The notes beneath the pieces were generated by a model. That model did no database searches and was not told the DNA's origin. It saw only the letters and a list, made by a program, of their open reading frames with translations. The translations under genes were made by a program, and so were the position numbers. From Mycobacterium aquaticum (GTDB taxonomy: Bacteria; Actinomycetota; Actinomycetes; Mycobacteriales; Mycobacteriaceae), in contig NZ_MVHF01000028.1 in NCBI RefSeq assembly GCF_002086485.1, positions 1 to 64,000 on the forward strand: DNA of 64,000 nucleotides, in the 5' to 3' direction. This document shows, piece after piece, positions 1-10,138 of the stretch (its first letter is position 1; each line of letters opens with the position of its first letter).

Positions 1-160
1 CAAAAAGACACCAACAAACTGGCATCCAAAAAAACAAAAGGTCACACCCTAAACGGGAAAAAGAATGCAACCAAAAACAACAAACAAAAACCACCAAACA
101 CACTATTGAGTTCTCAAACAACACACCAGATTGTTTCGAGTTAGCCCCTTTAGGGCAACC
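1..160 (-). promoter_or_regulatory. 5' leader of 16S rRNA operon (boxA region)
   Basis: Read on the minus strand this T-rich, gene-free stretch contains the conserved actinobacterial rrn leader block TTTGAGAACTCAATAGTGTG (about 93-112), the boxA/antitermination and processing region that precedes 16S rRNA. The rRNA gene itself must begin to the left of position 1. The arrangement murA, then promoters, then rrs is the standard mycobacterial rrnA order. Confidence 0.85.
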
Positions 161-165
161 CTGCC

Positions 166-194
166 AGCTTAAACCATCTTCGTCAGAGAGTCAA
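166..194 (-). promoter_or_regulatory. rRNA operon promoter, proximal (PCL1-like)
   Basis: On the minus strand, a -35 TTGACT (189-194) and a -10 TAAGCT (166-171) are separated by exactly 17 nt. It sits directly upstream of the boxA leader, as the strongest mycobacterial rrn promoter does. The start point is expected near 159. Confidence 0.8.
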
Positions 195-232
195 GCGGCT
201 TTTTGTCTCCCCGCTGCCGGGGCAACTCGACT

Positions 233-261
233 AGATTAGAACCATCCGCCACGGGAGTCAA
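233..261 (-). promoter_or_regulatory. rRNA operon promoter, distal
   Basis: A second minus-strand promoter, -35 TTGACT (256-261), 17-nt spacer and -10 TAATCT (233-238), lies 67 bp upstream of the first with the same -35 and spacing. Tandem promoters between murA and rrs are typical of rapid growers. A further -10-like TAAGCT lies at 308-313 over the end of murA, but its -35 is poor. Confidence 0.75.
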
Positions 262-305
262 ATGCCCTGGTCAGAGGGGTTTCGGCCCAACCGCGGCCGT
301 CTGGC

Positions 306-1559
306 CTAGCTTACCCGCTCGATCTCAGCCCCAAGGCTGATCAGGTTCTCGACGAACAGCGGGTAGCCGCGATCGATGTGAAAAACGTCGTGGACCTCGG
401 TATCTCCGTCCGCGACCAGGCCTGCGAGGACCAGGCCGGCGCCGGCACGGATGTCCGACGACCACACGGGCGCGCTCGACAGCTGCGGGATTCCACGGAC
501 TACCGCATGGTGTCCGTCGGTCCGGGCATCTGCCCCGAGCCGGATCATCTCCTCGACGAAACGAAACCGCGCCTCGAAGACGTTCTCGGTGATCATCGAG
601 GTGCCATCTGCGATCGAGGCCAGCCCGATGGCCATCGGCTGCAGGTCCGTCGGGAATCCCGGGAACGGCAGCGTCGCGACATTCACGGCCTTGGGCCGCT
701 CGTACTGGACCACCCGGAAACCGTCGTCGTTCTGGGTGACGGTCGCTCCCGCGTCGTGCAATTTGTGCAGCACCAGCTGCAGGTGCTGCGGGTCGACACC
801 GGTGACGGATATGTCGCCGCGCGTCATCGCTGCTGCAATCCCCCAGGTGGCCGCGACGATACGGTCCCCGATCACGCGGTGTTCCGTGGGGTACAGCCGA
901 TCGACGCCCGTGATGGTCAACGTCGACGTACCCGCCCCGCTGACCTGGGCACCCATCTGGTTGAGCATCGCGCAGATGTCGACGATGTCCGGTTCGCGCG
1001 CCACGTTGTGGATCGTGGTGACGCCCTCGGCGAGAACCGCTGCCATGAGAATGTTCTCGGTCGCCCCCACCGAGGGAAACTCCAACTGAATCTCGGCGCC
1101 GCGCAGATGATCTGCCTCTGCCACCACGCAGCCGTGTTCGATGCTGCATCGCGCACCGAGCTGCCGCAGTCCCGACTGATGCATGTCGAGTGGCCGCGAA
1201 CCGATGGCGTCACCGCCGGGCAACGCGACGCGGGCCTTCTTGCACCGGCCTACCAACGGGCCAAGGACACAGACCGAAGCCCGGAACTGTCTGACCGCGG
1301 CGAAGTCTGCGTCGTACTTGAGTTCATCGGGAGACGTGATCCGAACCGTCCCGCCGTTCAACTCGACAGTGGCGCCCAGGCCACGCAACACCTCCGCCAT
1401 CAACGGCACATCCAGGATGTCCGGGCAGTTGGTGATGGTGCTGGTGCCCTCCGCCAGCAGCGCGGCTGCCATCAACTTCAGCACGCTGTTCTTCGCTCCG
1501 CTGACAGCAACTTCGCCCGACAACCGGTTTCCGCCGGTCACCACGAATCGCTCGCTCAC
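306..1559 (-). CDS. murA: UDP-N-acetylglucosamine 1-carboxyvinyltransferase
   Basis: Catalyses the first committed step of peptidoglycan synthesis in the cytoplasm, transferring enolpyruvate from PEP to UDP-GlcNAc. The 417 residues match the family length, and the N-terminal GGNRLSGEVAVSGAKNS substrate loop is intact. The active-site loop reads LPGGDAIGSRPLD, so the usual catalytic Cys is Asp117. This is the known mycobacterial variant that stays active and confers natural fosfomycin resistance. The start is GTG at 1559, seven bases after TAAACT, so the mRNA is probably leaderless. Transcription runs on towards the rRNA promoters; cobO is divergent. Confidence 0.97.
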   Translation of the reverse strand: MSERFVVTGGNRLSGEVAVSGAKNSVLKLMAAALLAEGTSTITNCPDILDVPLMAEVLRGLGATVELNGGTVRITSPDELKYDADFAAVRQFRASVCVLGPLVGRCKKARVALPGGDAIGSRPLDMHQSGLRQLGARCSIEHGCVVAEADHLRGAEIQLEFPSVGATENILMAAVLAEGVTTIHNVAREPDIVDICAMLNQMGAQVSGAGTSTLTITGVDRLYPTEHRVIGDRIVAATWGIAAAMTRGDISVTGVDPQHLQLVLHKLHDAGATVTQNDDGFRVVQYERPKAVNVATLPFPGFPTDLQPMAIGLASIADGTSMITENVFEARFRFVEEMIRLGADARTDGHHAVVRGIPQLSSAPVWSSDIRAGAGLVLAGLVADGDTEVHDVFHIDRGYPLFVENLISLGAEIERVS

Positions 1560-1572
1560 GCGGGTTAGTTTA
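1560..1572 (-). promoter_or_regulatory. Leaderless -10 of murA
   Basis: TAAACT (1567-1572) is followed by 7 nt and then the GTG start of murA on the minus strand. This is the TANNNT-N6/7-RTG pattern of leaderless mycobacterial mRNAs, and there is no ribosome binding site. Confidence 0.55.
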
Positions 1573-1634
1573 AGCGGCGACCGAGTGAGATTCAGAAAGC
1601 TCTCTCAGAATGCCGAGGTGGATGTTGCGCCCGG

Positions 1635-1646
1635 TACGGTTCCCAC
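1635..1646 (+). promoter_or_regulatory. Leaderless -10 of the adenosyltransferase gene
   Basis: TACGGT (1635-1640), 6 nt, then ATG at 1647. No Shine-Dalgarno sequence is seen at a useful distance. Confidence 0.5.
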
Positions 1647-2219
1647 ATGGCTGTTCACCTCACCCGCATCTACACCCGCACCGGTGACGACGGCACCACC
1701 GGACTCAGCGATTTCAGCCGGGTCGCGAAGAACGACGCGCGGCTGATCGCGTACGCGGATTGTGACGAAGCCAACGCCGCCATCGGCGTTGCGATCGCCA
1801 TGGGCGAACCGGGAGACAAAGTTCTGGCGGTTCTGCGGCAGATCCAGAACGATCTGTTCGACGCCGGCGCCGACCTGTCCACCCCGGTGGCTGAGAACCC
1901 GAAGTATCCGCCGCTGCGGATCACGCAGGATTACATCGACCGGCTGGAACGCTGGTGCGATGAGTTCAATGAGCCACTGCCCGCACTGAGTTCGTTCATC
2001 CTGCCGGGCGGTACGCCGCTCTCGGCATTGCTGCATGTGGCGCGGACGGTGGCAAGGCGGGCGGAACGATCGGCATGGACGGCGGTGGCGGAGCACGGTG
2101 ACGGAGTGAGCATCCTGCCGGCGAAGTACCTCAACCGACTGTCCGACCTGCTGTTCATCTTGTCCCGAGTCGCCAACCCGGACGGCGATGTGCTGTGGAA
2201 ACCGGGCCAGGGTCAGTAA
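1647..2219 (+). CDS. Cob(I)alamin adenosyltransferase, PduO type
   Basis: Transfers the 5'-deoxyadenosyl group of ATP to cob(I)alamin, giving adenosylcobalamin. The 190-residue protein has the PduO-family landmarks: the N-terminal ATP-binding TRTGDDGTTGL (residues 9-19), the ARRAERSAW segment that forms the ATP/corrinoid site, and a C-terminal YLNRLSDLLFILSR helix. It corresponds to the Rv1314c position next to murA. This fold is not that of CobA/BtuR despite the shared reaction. Its last 7 bases overlap the convergent membrane-protein gene at 2213. Confidence 0.92.
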   Translation: MAVHLTRIYTRTGDDGTTGLSDFSRVAKNDARLIAYADCDEANAAIGVAIAMGEPGDKVLAVLRQIQNDLFDAGADLSTPVAENPKYPPLRITQDYIDRLERWCDEFNEPLPALSSFILPGGTPLSALLHVARTVARRAERSAWTAVAEHGDGVSILPAKYLNRLSDLLFILSRVANPDGDVLWKPGQGQ

Positions 2220-2659
2220 CTGCGCCGACGCGCGCGGGGCGACGGCCGTGACTCCAGCCACGACGTGAAGGCGGTCAGAGCTCCCCGATCGAGAGCGATC
2301 TCGTAGCCCTGGCGGCGTTCGGGACTGGTGTCACGGAGCTCGAGCACAACAATCTCGGAAGTCATGATGTCGAACTCGTCGCCGCGCGGGGTACGTCGCG
2401 ACACCACCTCAAGACCGCGCCGGCTCAGCCGTCGATCAGGCCACCACCGCATACTCGACAACCGGTAGAAGCCGGCTTCGCCGCCGCGGTACCGCATGAC
2501 GCCGTGTCGCCAGCCGTGGCCGCCGACCGCGGGATAATCCCGCAAAATAGCAGCTGTCCCACCGACCTGGCGCAATTTCCAGAGTCGGTAGGACAGCGCA
2601 GTTACTGCCAGTAGCAGCACACAGACCAGCGCGACCATGCCGATCATGGACGCGCTCAT
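2213..2659 (-). CDS. DUF2550 membrane-anchored protein (Rv1312 type)
   Basis: Protein of 148 residues with one N-terminal membrane helix (MIGMVALVCVLLLAVTALSY), then a soluble, PH-like region containing RYRGGEAGFYRL and a basic C-terminus. Function is unknown. The family is mycobacterial/actinobacterial and always lies after atpC. I start at ATG 2659 by comparison with the M. tuberculosis protein as I remember it; ATG 2665, two codons upstream, is an alternative. It lies 7 bp after atpC and is probably the last gene of the atp operon. Confidence 0.85.
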   Translation of the reverse strand: MSASMIGMVALVCVLLLAVTALSYRLWKLRQVGGTAAILRDYPAVGGHGWRHGVMRYRGGEAGFYRLSSMRWWPDRRLSRRGLEVVSRRTPRGDEFDIMTSEIVVLELRDTSPERRQGYEIALDRGALTAFTSWLESRPSPRARRRSY

Positions 2660-2666
2660 CGGCATA

Positions 2667-3032
2667 TCAGTCGATCTGGCCTAGGGCGCGCAGCCGCGCC
2701 CGGCCCCATGCCGCAGTTGCCTCATCGTCGGATTCCGAATCCCGCTTGGCCGCTTCGGCATCGATCTCGGATTCCAGCTGAGCATTTTCGACCAGGACCC
2801 GGACGGCCTCTTCTGTCACCGACAGGAAGCCACCGTCAACAGCGATCCGCAGGTCGTCCTCACCCTCGCGTTCGACGCGCACCATGGCGTCGTCGACGAG
2901 TTGGGCGACCAACGGGATGTGCCGTGGCAGGATGCCGATCTCGCCCGCGGTGGTGCGGGTGAACACGAACGTCGCGTCACCCGACCACAGCTCGCGCTCC
3001 ACGGCGACGATCTCGACGTGCAATTCCGCCAC
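2667..3032 (-). CDS. atpC: ATP synthase epsilon chain
   Basis: Central-stalk subunit of F1 (121 residues) that couples rotation to catalysis and can inhibit ATP hydrolysis. The N-terminal beta-sandwich begins MAELHVEIVAVERELWSGDA and includes GEIGILPRHIPLVAQL; a short helical C-terminus rich in acidic residues follows, shorter than in E. coli as in other mycobacteria. It lies 33 bp after atpD. Confidence 0.97.
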   Translation of the reverse strand: MAELHVEIVAVERELWSGDATFVFTRTTAGEIGILPRHIPLVAQLVDDAMVRVEREGEDDLRIAVDGGFLSVTEEAVRVLVENAQLESEIDAEAAKRDSESDDEATAAWGRARLRALGQID

Positions 3033-3065
3033 GTCACACCACCTTTCGAGGGGAAGAGGCGCTCA

Positions 3066-4496
<1,431 letters not shown>

Positions 4497-4532
4497 TTCT
4501 TCTCTTCGCTTCTCTAGCTCTCGACGGGGGCT

Positions 4533-5459
4533 CTACTTGCTGGCGTCAGCCAGCGCGTTGGCGCCGCCGACGATTTCGCTGATTTCCTGGGTGATCTGAG
4601 CCTGACGCTCGCGGTTGGCCGCCAGCGTGAGCGCCTTGATCAGATCGTCGGCGTTGTCCGTGGCCGACTTCATGGCACGGCGGCGAGACGCCGACTCCGA
4701 GGCCGCGGCCTCGAGCAGCGCCGCGTACACGCGGGTCGCGATGTACCGCGGCAGCAGCGCGTCGAACAGCGTCTCGGCGTTGGGTTCGAACGAATACAGC
4801 GTGTGCGGACCGGTTTCCGGCTCGCCTACGTATTCGACCACCATCGGCGCGATCCGCAGTGCCACCGCGGTCTGCGACAGCATCGACCGGAACTCGGTTG
4901 ACACGATGTGCAGTTCGTCGACGCCCAGGATGCCGTCGGCACCCGGCTCGTCACCGTCGTCGTCGGCTCCGGCCATGAACGCCGCCACCAGGGTGTCGGC
5001 GATCTCCTTGGCGTCCTCGTAGGTCGGCCGCTCAGAGAAGCCGGTCCACGACTCGATCACGGTACGTTGCCGGAAGCTGTAGTAGCCCAAGGCTTTCCGA
5101 CCGACTACGTAGAGCACCGGGTTCTTGCCCTCGTCCCGCAGGAGCGAGAACAGCTCTTCGGCGCGCCGCAGCACGTTGGCGTTGTACCCGCCGCAGAGGC
5201 CACGGTCCGAGGACACCACCAGCACGCCGGCGCGCTTGCGATCGGGCCGCTCCACGAGCAGCGGATGATCCAGCGCGCTGGCACCGGCGAGTTCGGTGAG
5301 CATGTTGGTGATCTCCGTGGCGTAGGGCCGGGCCGCGTCGACCCGGGCCTGCGCCTTGGCGATCCGCGACGTGGCGATCAGCTCCTGGGCCTTCGTGATC
5401 TTCTTGATCGACGAGGCGGAGCGGATACGACCGCGTAGCTCGCGAAGTGTGGCTGCCAT
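4533..5459 (-). CDS. atpG: ATP synthase gamma chain
   Basis: Rotor shaft of F1, 308 residues, starting MAATLRELRGRIRSASSIKKITKAQ and ending with the conserved ALTLAANRERQAQITQEISEIVGGA helix. An acidic insertion (DDDGDEPGADGILG, about residue 166 onwards) is the extra gamma loop found only in mycobacterial enzymes and linked in the literature to poor ATP hydrolysis. The gene lies 7 bp from atpA. Confidence 0.97.
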   Translation of the reverse strand: MAATLRELRGRIRSASSIKKITKAQELIATSRIAKAQARVDAARPYATEITNMLTELAGASALDHPLLVERPDRKRAGVLVVSSDRGLCGGYNANVLRRAEELFSLLRDEGKNPVLYVVGRKALGYYSFRQRTVIESWTGFSERPTYEDAKEIADTLVAAFMAGADDDGDEPGADGILGVDELHIVSTEFRSMLSQTAVALRIAPMVVEYVGEPETGPHTLYSFEPNAETLFDALLPRYIATRVYAALLEAAASESASRRRAMKSATDNADDLIKALTLAANRERQAQITQEISEIVGGANALADASK

Positions 5460-5466
5460 TGATTAC

Positions 5467-7116
5467 CTAGTTCTTCTTCGGAGCCGGCTTGCGGACCTTG
5501 ACGGATTCCTTCTCCAGGTCCTCGGGATCAAGCGCATCGGCGTCTGCTTCGGAGACGACCACCGAGCTGCCGTCGGACGCGGCGAAGCCCTTCTTGAAGT
5601 CGTTGATGACCGAAACGAGCTTCTCCTCGGCTTCCTCGGAGAGCTTCTTGGACTCCTTGATGCCAGTGAGGATGTCGGAGTGGCTGGCCTTCACGTGCTC
5701 GAGGAACTCGGTCTCGAAGCGTGAAACATCCTCGGCGGGAACCGAATCCAGGTGGCCCTGGGTACCGAGGAAGATCGCGACGACCTGGTCCTCGACTGCC
5801 ATCGGGCTGTACTGCGCCTGCTTGAGCAGTTCCACCAGGCGGACACCACGGTCCAGCTGAGCCTTGGACGCGGCGTCCAGGTCAGAGGCGAAGGCCGCGA
5901 AGGCCTCCAGCTCGCGGTATTGCGACAGATCCAGCCGCAGCGAGCCTGCAACCTCTTTCATCGCCTTGATCTGCGCGGCGCCACCGACGCGGGACACCGA
6001 CACACCGACGTTGACGGCCGGTCGCACGCCCTGGTTGAACAGGTCGGACTCCAGGAAGCACTGGCCGTCGGTGATGGAGATGACGTTGGTCGGGATGTAG
6101 GCCGAGATGTCGTTGGCCTTGGTCTCGATGATCGGCAGGCCCGTCATCGAACCGCCGCCGAGTTCGTCGGACAGCTTCGCGCAACGCTCCAGCAGACGGG
6201 AGTGCAGGTAGAAGACGTCACCGGGGTAAGCCTCACGGCCCGGCGGGCGGCGCAGCAGCAGGGAGATGGCGCGGTAGGCCTCGGCCTGCTTGGTGAGGTC
6301 GTCGAAGACGATCAGCACATGCTTGCCGTCATACATCCAGTGCTGGCCGATGGCCGAACCGGTGTAGGGCGCAAGCCATTTGAAGCCGGCGGAGTCGGAG
6401 GCCGGGGCCGCGACGATGGTGGTGTACTCCATCGCGCCACCCTCTTCCAGCGCGCGCTTCACGCTCGCGATGGTGGTGCCCTTCTGGCCGACGGCGACGT
6501 ACACGCAGCGCACCTGCTGCTTGGGGTCACCGGTCTCCCAGGCTTCACGCTGGTTGAGGATGGTGTCGACGCAGACCGCGGTCTTGCCGGTCTTGCGGTC
6601 GCCGATGATCAGCTGGCGCTGGCCACGGCCGATCGGCGTCATGGCGTCGATGGCCTTGATACCGGTCTGCAGCGGCTCGCCGACGCCCTGACGCTGAACC
6701 ACCGAGGGCGCCTGCAGCTCGAGGGCGCGGCGGGTCTCGGCGGCGATGTCGCCCTGGCCGTCGATCGGCTGACCCAGCGGGTTGATGACGCGGCCGAGGA
6801 AGGCGTCGCCGACCGGAACCGACAGCACCTCCCCGGTGCGCTTGACCTGCTGGCCTTCTTCGATCTTTTCGAACTCACCCAGGATGACGGCACCAACGCT
6901 GTGCTCGTCGAGGTTGAGCGCGACGCCGAGGACGCCGCCGGGGAACTCGAGGAGTTCCTGGGTCATCACCGAGGGCAGGCCCTCGACGTGGGCGATGCCG
7001 TCGCCGGCATCGATGACGGTGCCGATCTCTTCACGCTCGGTGTCGGCGGAAAACGAGGATACGTAGTCCTCGATGGCACCTTCGATATCAGCAGCCGAGA
7101 TTGTCAACTCTGCCAT
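5467..7116 (-). CDS. atpA: ATP synthase alpha chain
   Basis: Non-catalytic nucleotide-binding F1 subunit, 549 residues. The Walker A motif GDRKTGKTAV and the alpha-specific Gln-rich DTILNQREA region are present. The C-terminus carries about 35 residues beyond the usual alpha length (VVSEADADALDPEDL to the lysine-rich end). This is the mycobacterial extension known to suppress ATP hydrolysis by contacting gamma. Confidence 0.98.
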   Translation of the reverse strand: MAELTISAADIEGAIEDYVSSFSADTEREEIGTVIDAGDGIAHVEGLPSVMTQELLEFPGGVLGVALNLDEHSVGAVILGEFEKIEEGQQVKRTGEVLSVPVGDAFLGRVINPLGQPIDGQGDIAAETRRALELQAPSVVQRQGVGEPLQTGIKAIDAMTPIGRGQRQLIIGDRKTGKTAVCVDTILNQREAWETGDPKQQVRCVYVAVGQKGTTIASVKRALEEGGAMEYTTIVAAPASDSAGFKWLAPYTGSAIGQHWMYDGKHVLIVFDDLTKQAEAYRAISLLLRRPPGREAYPGDVFYLHSRLLERCAKLSDELGGGSMTGLPIIETKANDISAYIPTNVISITDGQCFLESDLFNQGVRPAVNVGVSVSRVGGAAQIKAMKEVAGSLRLDLSQYRELEAFAAFASDLDAASKAQLDRGVRLVELLKQAQYSPMAVEDQVVAIFLGTQGHLDSVPAEDVSRFETEFLEHVKASHSDILTGIKESKKLSEEAEEKLVSVINDFKKGFAASDGSSVVVSEADADALDPEDLEKESVKVRKPAPKKN

Positions 7117-7198
7117 GGTTTTTCGTCTTCCTACCTAGTTCCTGGGGTCGTTCGTGTCGTTCGTGGCGAGGCGTGTCGCTTCCTCGCGCAAGCGCTCG

Positions 7199-8536
7199 TC
7201 AGTCCGGCAAGCCGGTTGCGGCCGCAGCCAGTCGTGACGAGATGGTGCCGTCGATGACCTCGTCGCCGACGGTGATGGAGAGCCCACCGAGGAGATCCGG
7301 GTCGACATGCAGCTGAACGGAGACCGGGTGCCCGTAGATCCGGGTGAGCACTTCGGTCAGGCGGTTGCGCTGCGTGTCGCTGAGTTCGGCGGCGGCCGTG
7401 ACGTGCGCGACCACCTCGCCGCGCCGGGCGACGGCAAGCTCCGCGAGGTCGATGACGGCCTCGTCGGCGCGCTCGCCACGGAGCAGGCCCACGGTCTGGG
7501 CCAGCAGAGCCGCCGCGGTGCTGTTCACACCGGCGTTGCCCGTGATCACCTTGTTGAGCAGGGCGATCCGGCCGTCTGCCGGGGTGGTGTAGTCACTCAG
7601 CAGAGTGGACAGACGCGGCTGGGCATCCAGGACGCGGCCGAACCGGAACAGCTGGTCCTCGACCTCGTCAACCTCACCGGCGACCTCGGCACGTTTGAGC
7701 AGGGCCAGGCGCGCGGCGTGCTCGATGCCGTCGACCAGGTTGCCTTCCGTCGACCAGCGCTGCGACACAGCGGTCCGCACCAGGTCCAGTGTCGTCGTGC
7801 CCACCTTGCCCGACAGCAGCGTGTCGACCAGACGCACCTTCGACGCAGGATCGTCGGTGGGTTCGGCGAGGTGCCGGTTGAGCACCGGCTCCGACAGCAG
7901 CAGCTTGGCCACGGCGGCCAGCTCGTCGGCCAGAGTGGTGAGCGCGGCGGCGTCGAGACCACCGGCGACCGCGTCGAACTTTTTGACCAGGGTGGCCAAT
8001 GACTCACGGCTGGCGGCCCGCAGTGTGGAGGTCGCGGCGGTGTCGATCACCGCGCTCGACGGAGCCATCTGGTCCAGCTGGTCCAGGAAGCGATCAACCG
8101 TGGCAGACTGCGCGGCAGGGTCGGCGACGTGCGCCCGGACCAGTGCGTCGGCCTTGGCCACGGACTCCTCGCCCAGACCGTTGCGCAGCCCGCGGATGAG
8201 CTGCTGGCGCATCAGCTGAATCTGTTGTGCGCCTTGAGCTTTGATGCGCTCTGCCTCCGCGCCTGCCTGCTCGGCGAGCTGCGCGGTGATCCGCTGGGAA
8301 TCGTGGCGGGCCTCGTCGGTGACCTTGCCCGACTCGGCCTTGGCATCCGCGAGCGCCTTGGCGTGCATGGCGTCGGCGTCGGCGAGCTTCTTGGCCGCCT
8401 CGGCGCTCTCCGCGAGCGCGGTGCGTATTGCTTCCTGCTGCTTGGCCATCAGCGCCTTCACCGGCGGTACCACGAACCGCCAGATGATGTAAGCGATGAC
8501 CGCGAAGCCGATCAGCTGTCCGATGAAGATTTCCAT
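7199..8536 (-). CDS. atpFH: ATP synthase b'-delta fusion subunit
   Basis: A 445-residue fusion typical of mycobacteria. Residues 1-25 form a membrane anchor (MEIFIGQLIGFAVIAYIIWRF), residues 30-110 the alanine/lysine-rich b-type stalk coiled coil, and the C-terminal 270 residues the delta (OSCP-like) domain that fixes the peripheral stalk to the top of F1. It starts immediately downstream of atpF (8537) and works with that separate b subunit as a heterodimeric stator. Confidence 0.95.
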   Translation of the reverse strand: MEIFIGQLIGFAVIAYIIWRFVVPPVKALMAKQQEAIRTALAESAEAAKKLADADAMHAKALADAKAESGKVTDEARHDSQRITAQLAEQAGAEAERIKAQGAQQIQLMRQQLIRGLRNGLGEESVAKADALVRAHVADPAAQSATVDRFLDQLDQMAPSSAVIDTAATSTLRAASRESLATLVKKFDAVAGGLDAAALTTLADELAAVAKLLLSEPVLNRHLAEPTDDPASKVRLVDTLLSGKVGTTTLDLVRTAVSQRWSTEGNLVDGIEHAARLALLKRAEVAGEVDEVEDQLFRFGRVLDAQPRLSTLLSDYTTPADGRIALLNKVITGNAGVNSTAAALLAQTVGLLRGERADEAVIDLAELAVARRGEVVAHVTAAAELSDTQRNRLTEVLTRIYGHPVSVQLHVDPDLLGGLSITVGDEVIDGTISSRLAAAATGLPD

Positions 8537-9052
8537 CTACTGCGTCCCACCTGGTTTCACGTCGACGCCGAGGATGCGACTGGCCAACGTGGCCGACAGG
8601 CCGTCTACCGACGACTCGAGGTCGGACCGCGCGGCAGCACCCTGCGCAGACAGTTGCTGGTCTGCGTCGCGAACGGTTGCGGCTACCTCACCGCTGGCTT
8701 CGGCACGCTTCTGGTCGACAACCGAGCGGCCGGCCGCGCGAGCTTCGTCCCGAATGGCCGAAGCCTCGGTACGAGCTCCCGCCATCGCGGCGTCGTAGTC
8801 GGCCTGTGCGGCCGCAACCTGCTCGGCCGACTTGCGGTTGTCCGCAGCAGTCTTGGCCAGCATCGCTTCCCGCTCCGCCAGGACCTTACTGATCGGCGGC
8901 ACCACCCATTTCCCGATCACGGCAAGCACGATCAAGAAGATGAGCAGCACGACGAAGAAGGTGCCGTTGGGGATCAGGAAGTTGCTCTGACCCCCGCCGC
9001 CTTCTTCAGCCGCCTGGCTGGACGCCAGGATCGTTGCGCTCAGTTGTTCCAT
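8537..9052 (-). CDS. atpF: ATP synthase subunit b
   Basis: Peripheral-stalk subunit of about 171 residues with one membrane helix (GTFFVVLLIFLIVLAVIGKWVV) and a long charged coiled coil (AEREAMLAKTAADNRKSAEQ). I prefer the ATG at 9052, which matches the N-terminus of the M. tuberculosis protein; a GTG one codon upstream at 9055 is also possible. It lies 9 bp after atpE. Confidence 0.94.
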   Translation of the reverse strand: MEQLSATILASSQAAEEGGGGQSNFLIPNGTFFVVLLIFLIVLAVIGKWVVPPISKVLAEREAMLAKTAADNRKSAEQVAAAQADYDAAMAGARTEASAIRDEARAAGRSVVDQKRAEASGEVAATVRDADQQLSAQGAAARSDLESSVDGLSATLASRILGVDVKPGGTQ

Positions 9053-9061
9053 CACGCTGGA

Positions 9062-9313
9062 TTACGAAGCGCCCGGGGTCGCAAACACGAACAACGCCAT
9101 GAATGCCAGGTTGATGAAGTACGCGGCCTCGACCAGACCGACGGTGATGAAGAACGGGGTGAACAGGCGGCCCTGTGCCTCCGGCTGGCGCGCGATACCG
9201 GAGATCAGCGCGTTACCGGCGATACCGTCACCGATACCGGCACCGATAGCGCCACCGGCCATGATCAGACCGCCGCCGATGAGGGCACCGGCAACGATGG
9301 TGGGGTCGGTCAT
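9062..9313 (-). CDS. atpE: ATP synthase subunit c
   Basis: Proton-translocating ring subunit, 83 residues forming a two-helix hairpin. The ion-carrying carboxylate is Glu62 in VGLVEAAYFINLAF. The residues known to line the bedaquiline pocket are the sensitive types: Asp29, Ala64 and Ile67 by this numbering, one higher than in M. tuberculosis. A strong AGGAGGAATAAGG ribosome binding site precedes the ATG, as expected for a subunit needed in about nine copies. Confidence 0.98.
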   Translation of the reverse strand: MTDPTIVAGALIGGGLIMAGGAIGAGIGDGIAGNALISGIARQPEAQGRLFTPFFITVGLVEAAYFINLAFMALFVFATPGAS

Positions 9314-9374
9314 TCCTTATTCCTCCTTGGTAACTGGCAGCGATGCCACCAGGGTCTGTTGTGGTACTGGCAGG

Positions 9375-10127
9375 TCAGTGCTCGTCGTGGTCCAGTTCCA
9401 TGGACTGGCTGAAGTACAGAATGGTCAGCAGGGCGAAGATGAAGGCCTGGATCAGACCGACGAACAGGTCGAAGGTCTTCCAGATGGCGTTCGGCGCCCA
9501 CTGGATGTACCAGGGGAACATGGCGATCAGCGCGACCAGGATGCCGCCGGCGAACATGTTGCCGAAAAGTCGGAGGGACAGCGAGACGGGCTTGGCGATC
9601 TCTTCGACGATGTTGATCGGCGCCAGCACCGCGACGTGGCCCTTGACCAGCTTCTTCAGGTGCCCGAACGGACCGCGCCGCCAGATGCCCGCCGCGTGGT
9701 AGCAGAGGAAGACGAACAGGGCCAGGGCCAGCACGTAGTTGATGTCGGAGGCCGGCGGGGCCAGCAGTTCGGACGCCGCGCCGTCAGACCCGCCGAACTG
9801 CACGGGCAGCACCGACAGCCAGTTGGACACCAGGATGAACACGAAGATGGTGACCGCGAGCGGCAGGACGAACGGTGCGATCTTCATGCCGATCGCGCTC
9901 TCGATCTGCTGACGCATCTGGATGGTGATGGCCTCGAAGAACAGCTGCACACCACCGGGAACCCCGGTGGAGGTGACCTTGGCCTTCAGGAAGAACGCCA
10001 GCGCGATGACGATGACGGCGGCGACCGCGGTTGCGGTGATCGTGTCGATGTTGAACGTCATCCCCAGCCATTGCACTTCTTCGTGGTGGCCGACGTGGAT
10101 CGCTGCGGCAGAAACAGTCTCGGTCAT
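9375..10127 (-). CDS. atpB: ATP synthase subunit a
   Basis: Fo stator channel subunit, 250 residues, with five to six membrane helices. The essential Arg lies in SLSLRLFGNMFAGGI and faces the c-ring carboxylate. The conserved PINIVEEIAKPVSL segment precedes it. The gene is 11 bp downstream of the AtpI-like gene and begins the structural part of the operon. Confidence 0.97.
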   Translation of the reverse strand: MTETVSAAAIHVGHHEEVQWLGMTFNIDTITATAVAAVIVIALAFFLKAKVTSTGVPGGVQLFFEAITIQMRQQIESAIGMKIAPFVLPLAVTIFVFILVSNWLSVLPVQFGGSDGAASELLAPPASDINYVLALALFVFLCYHAAGIWRRGPFGHLKKLVKGHVAVLAPINIVEEIAKPVSLSLRLFGNMFAGGILVALIAMFPWYIQWAPNAIWKTFDLFVGLIQAFIFALLTILYFSQSMELDHDEH

Positions 10128-10138
10128 CTGATGTCAGC

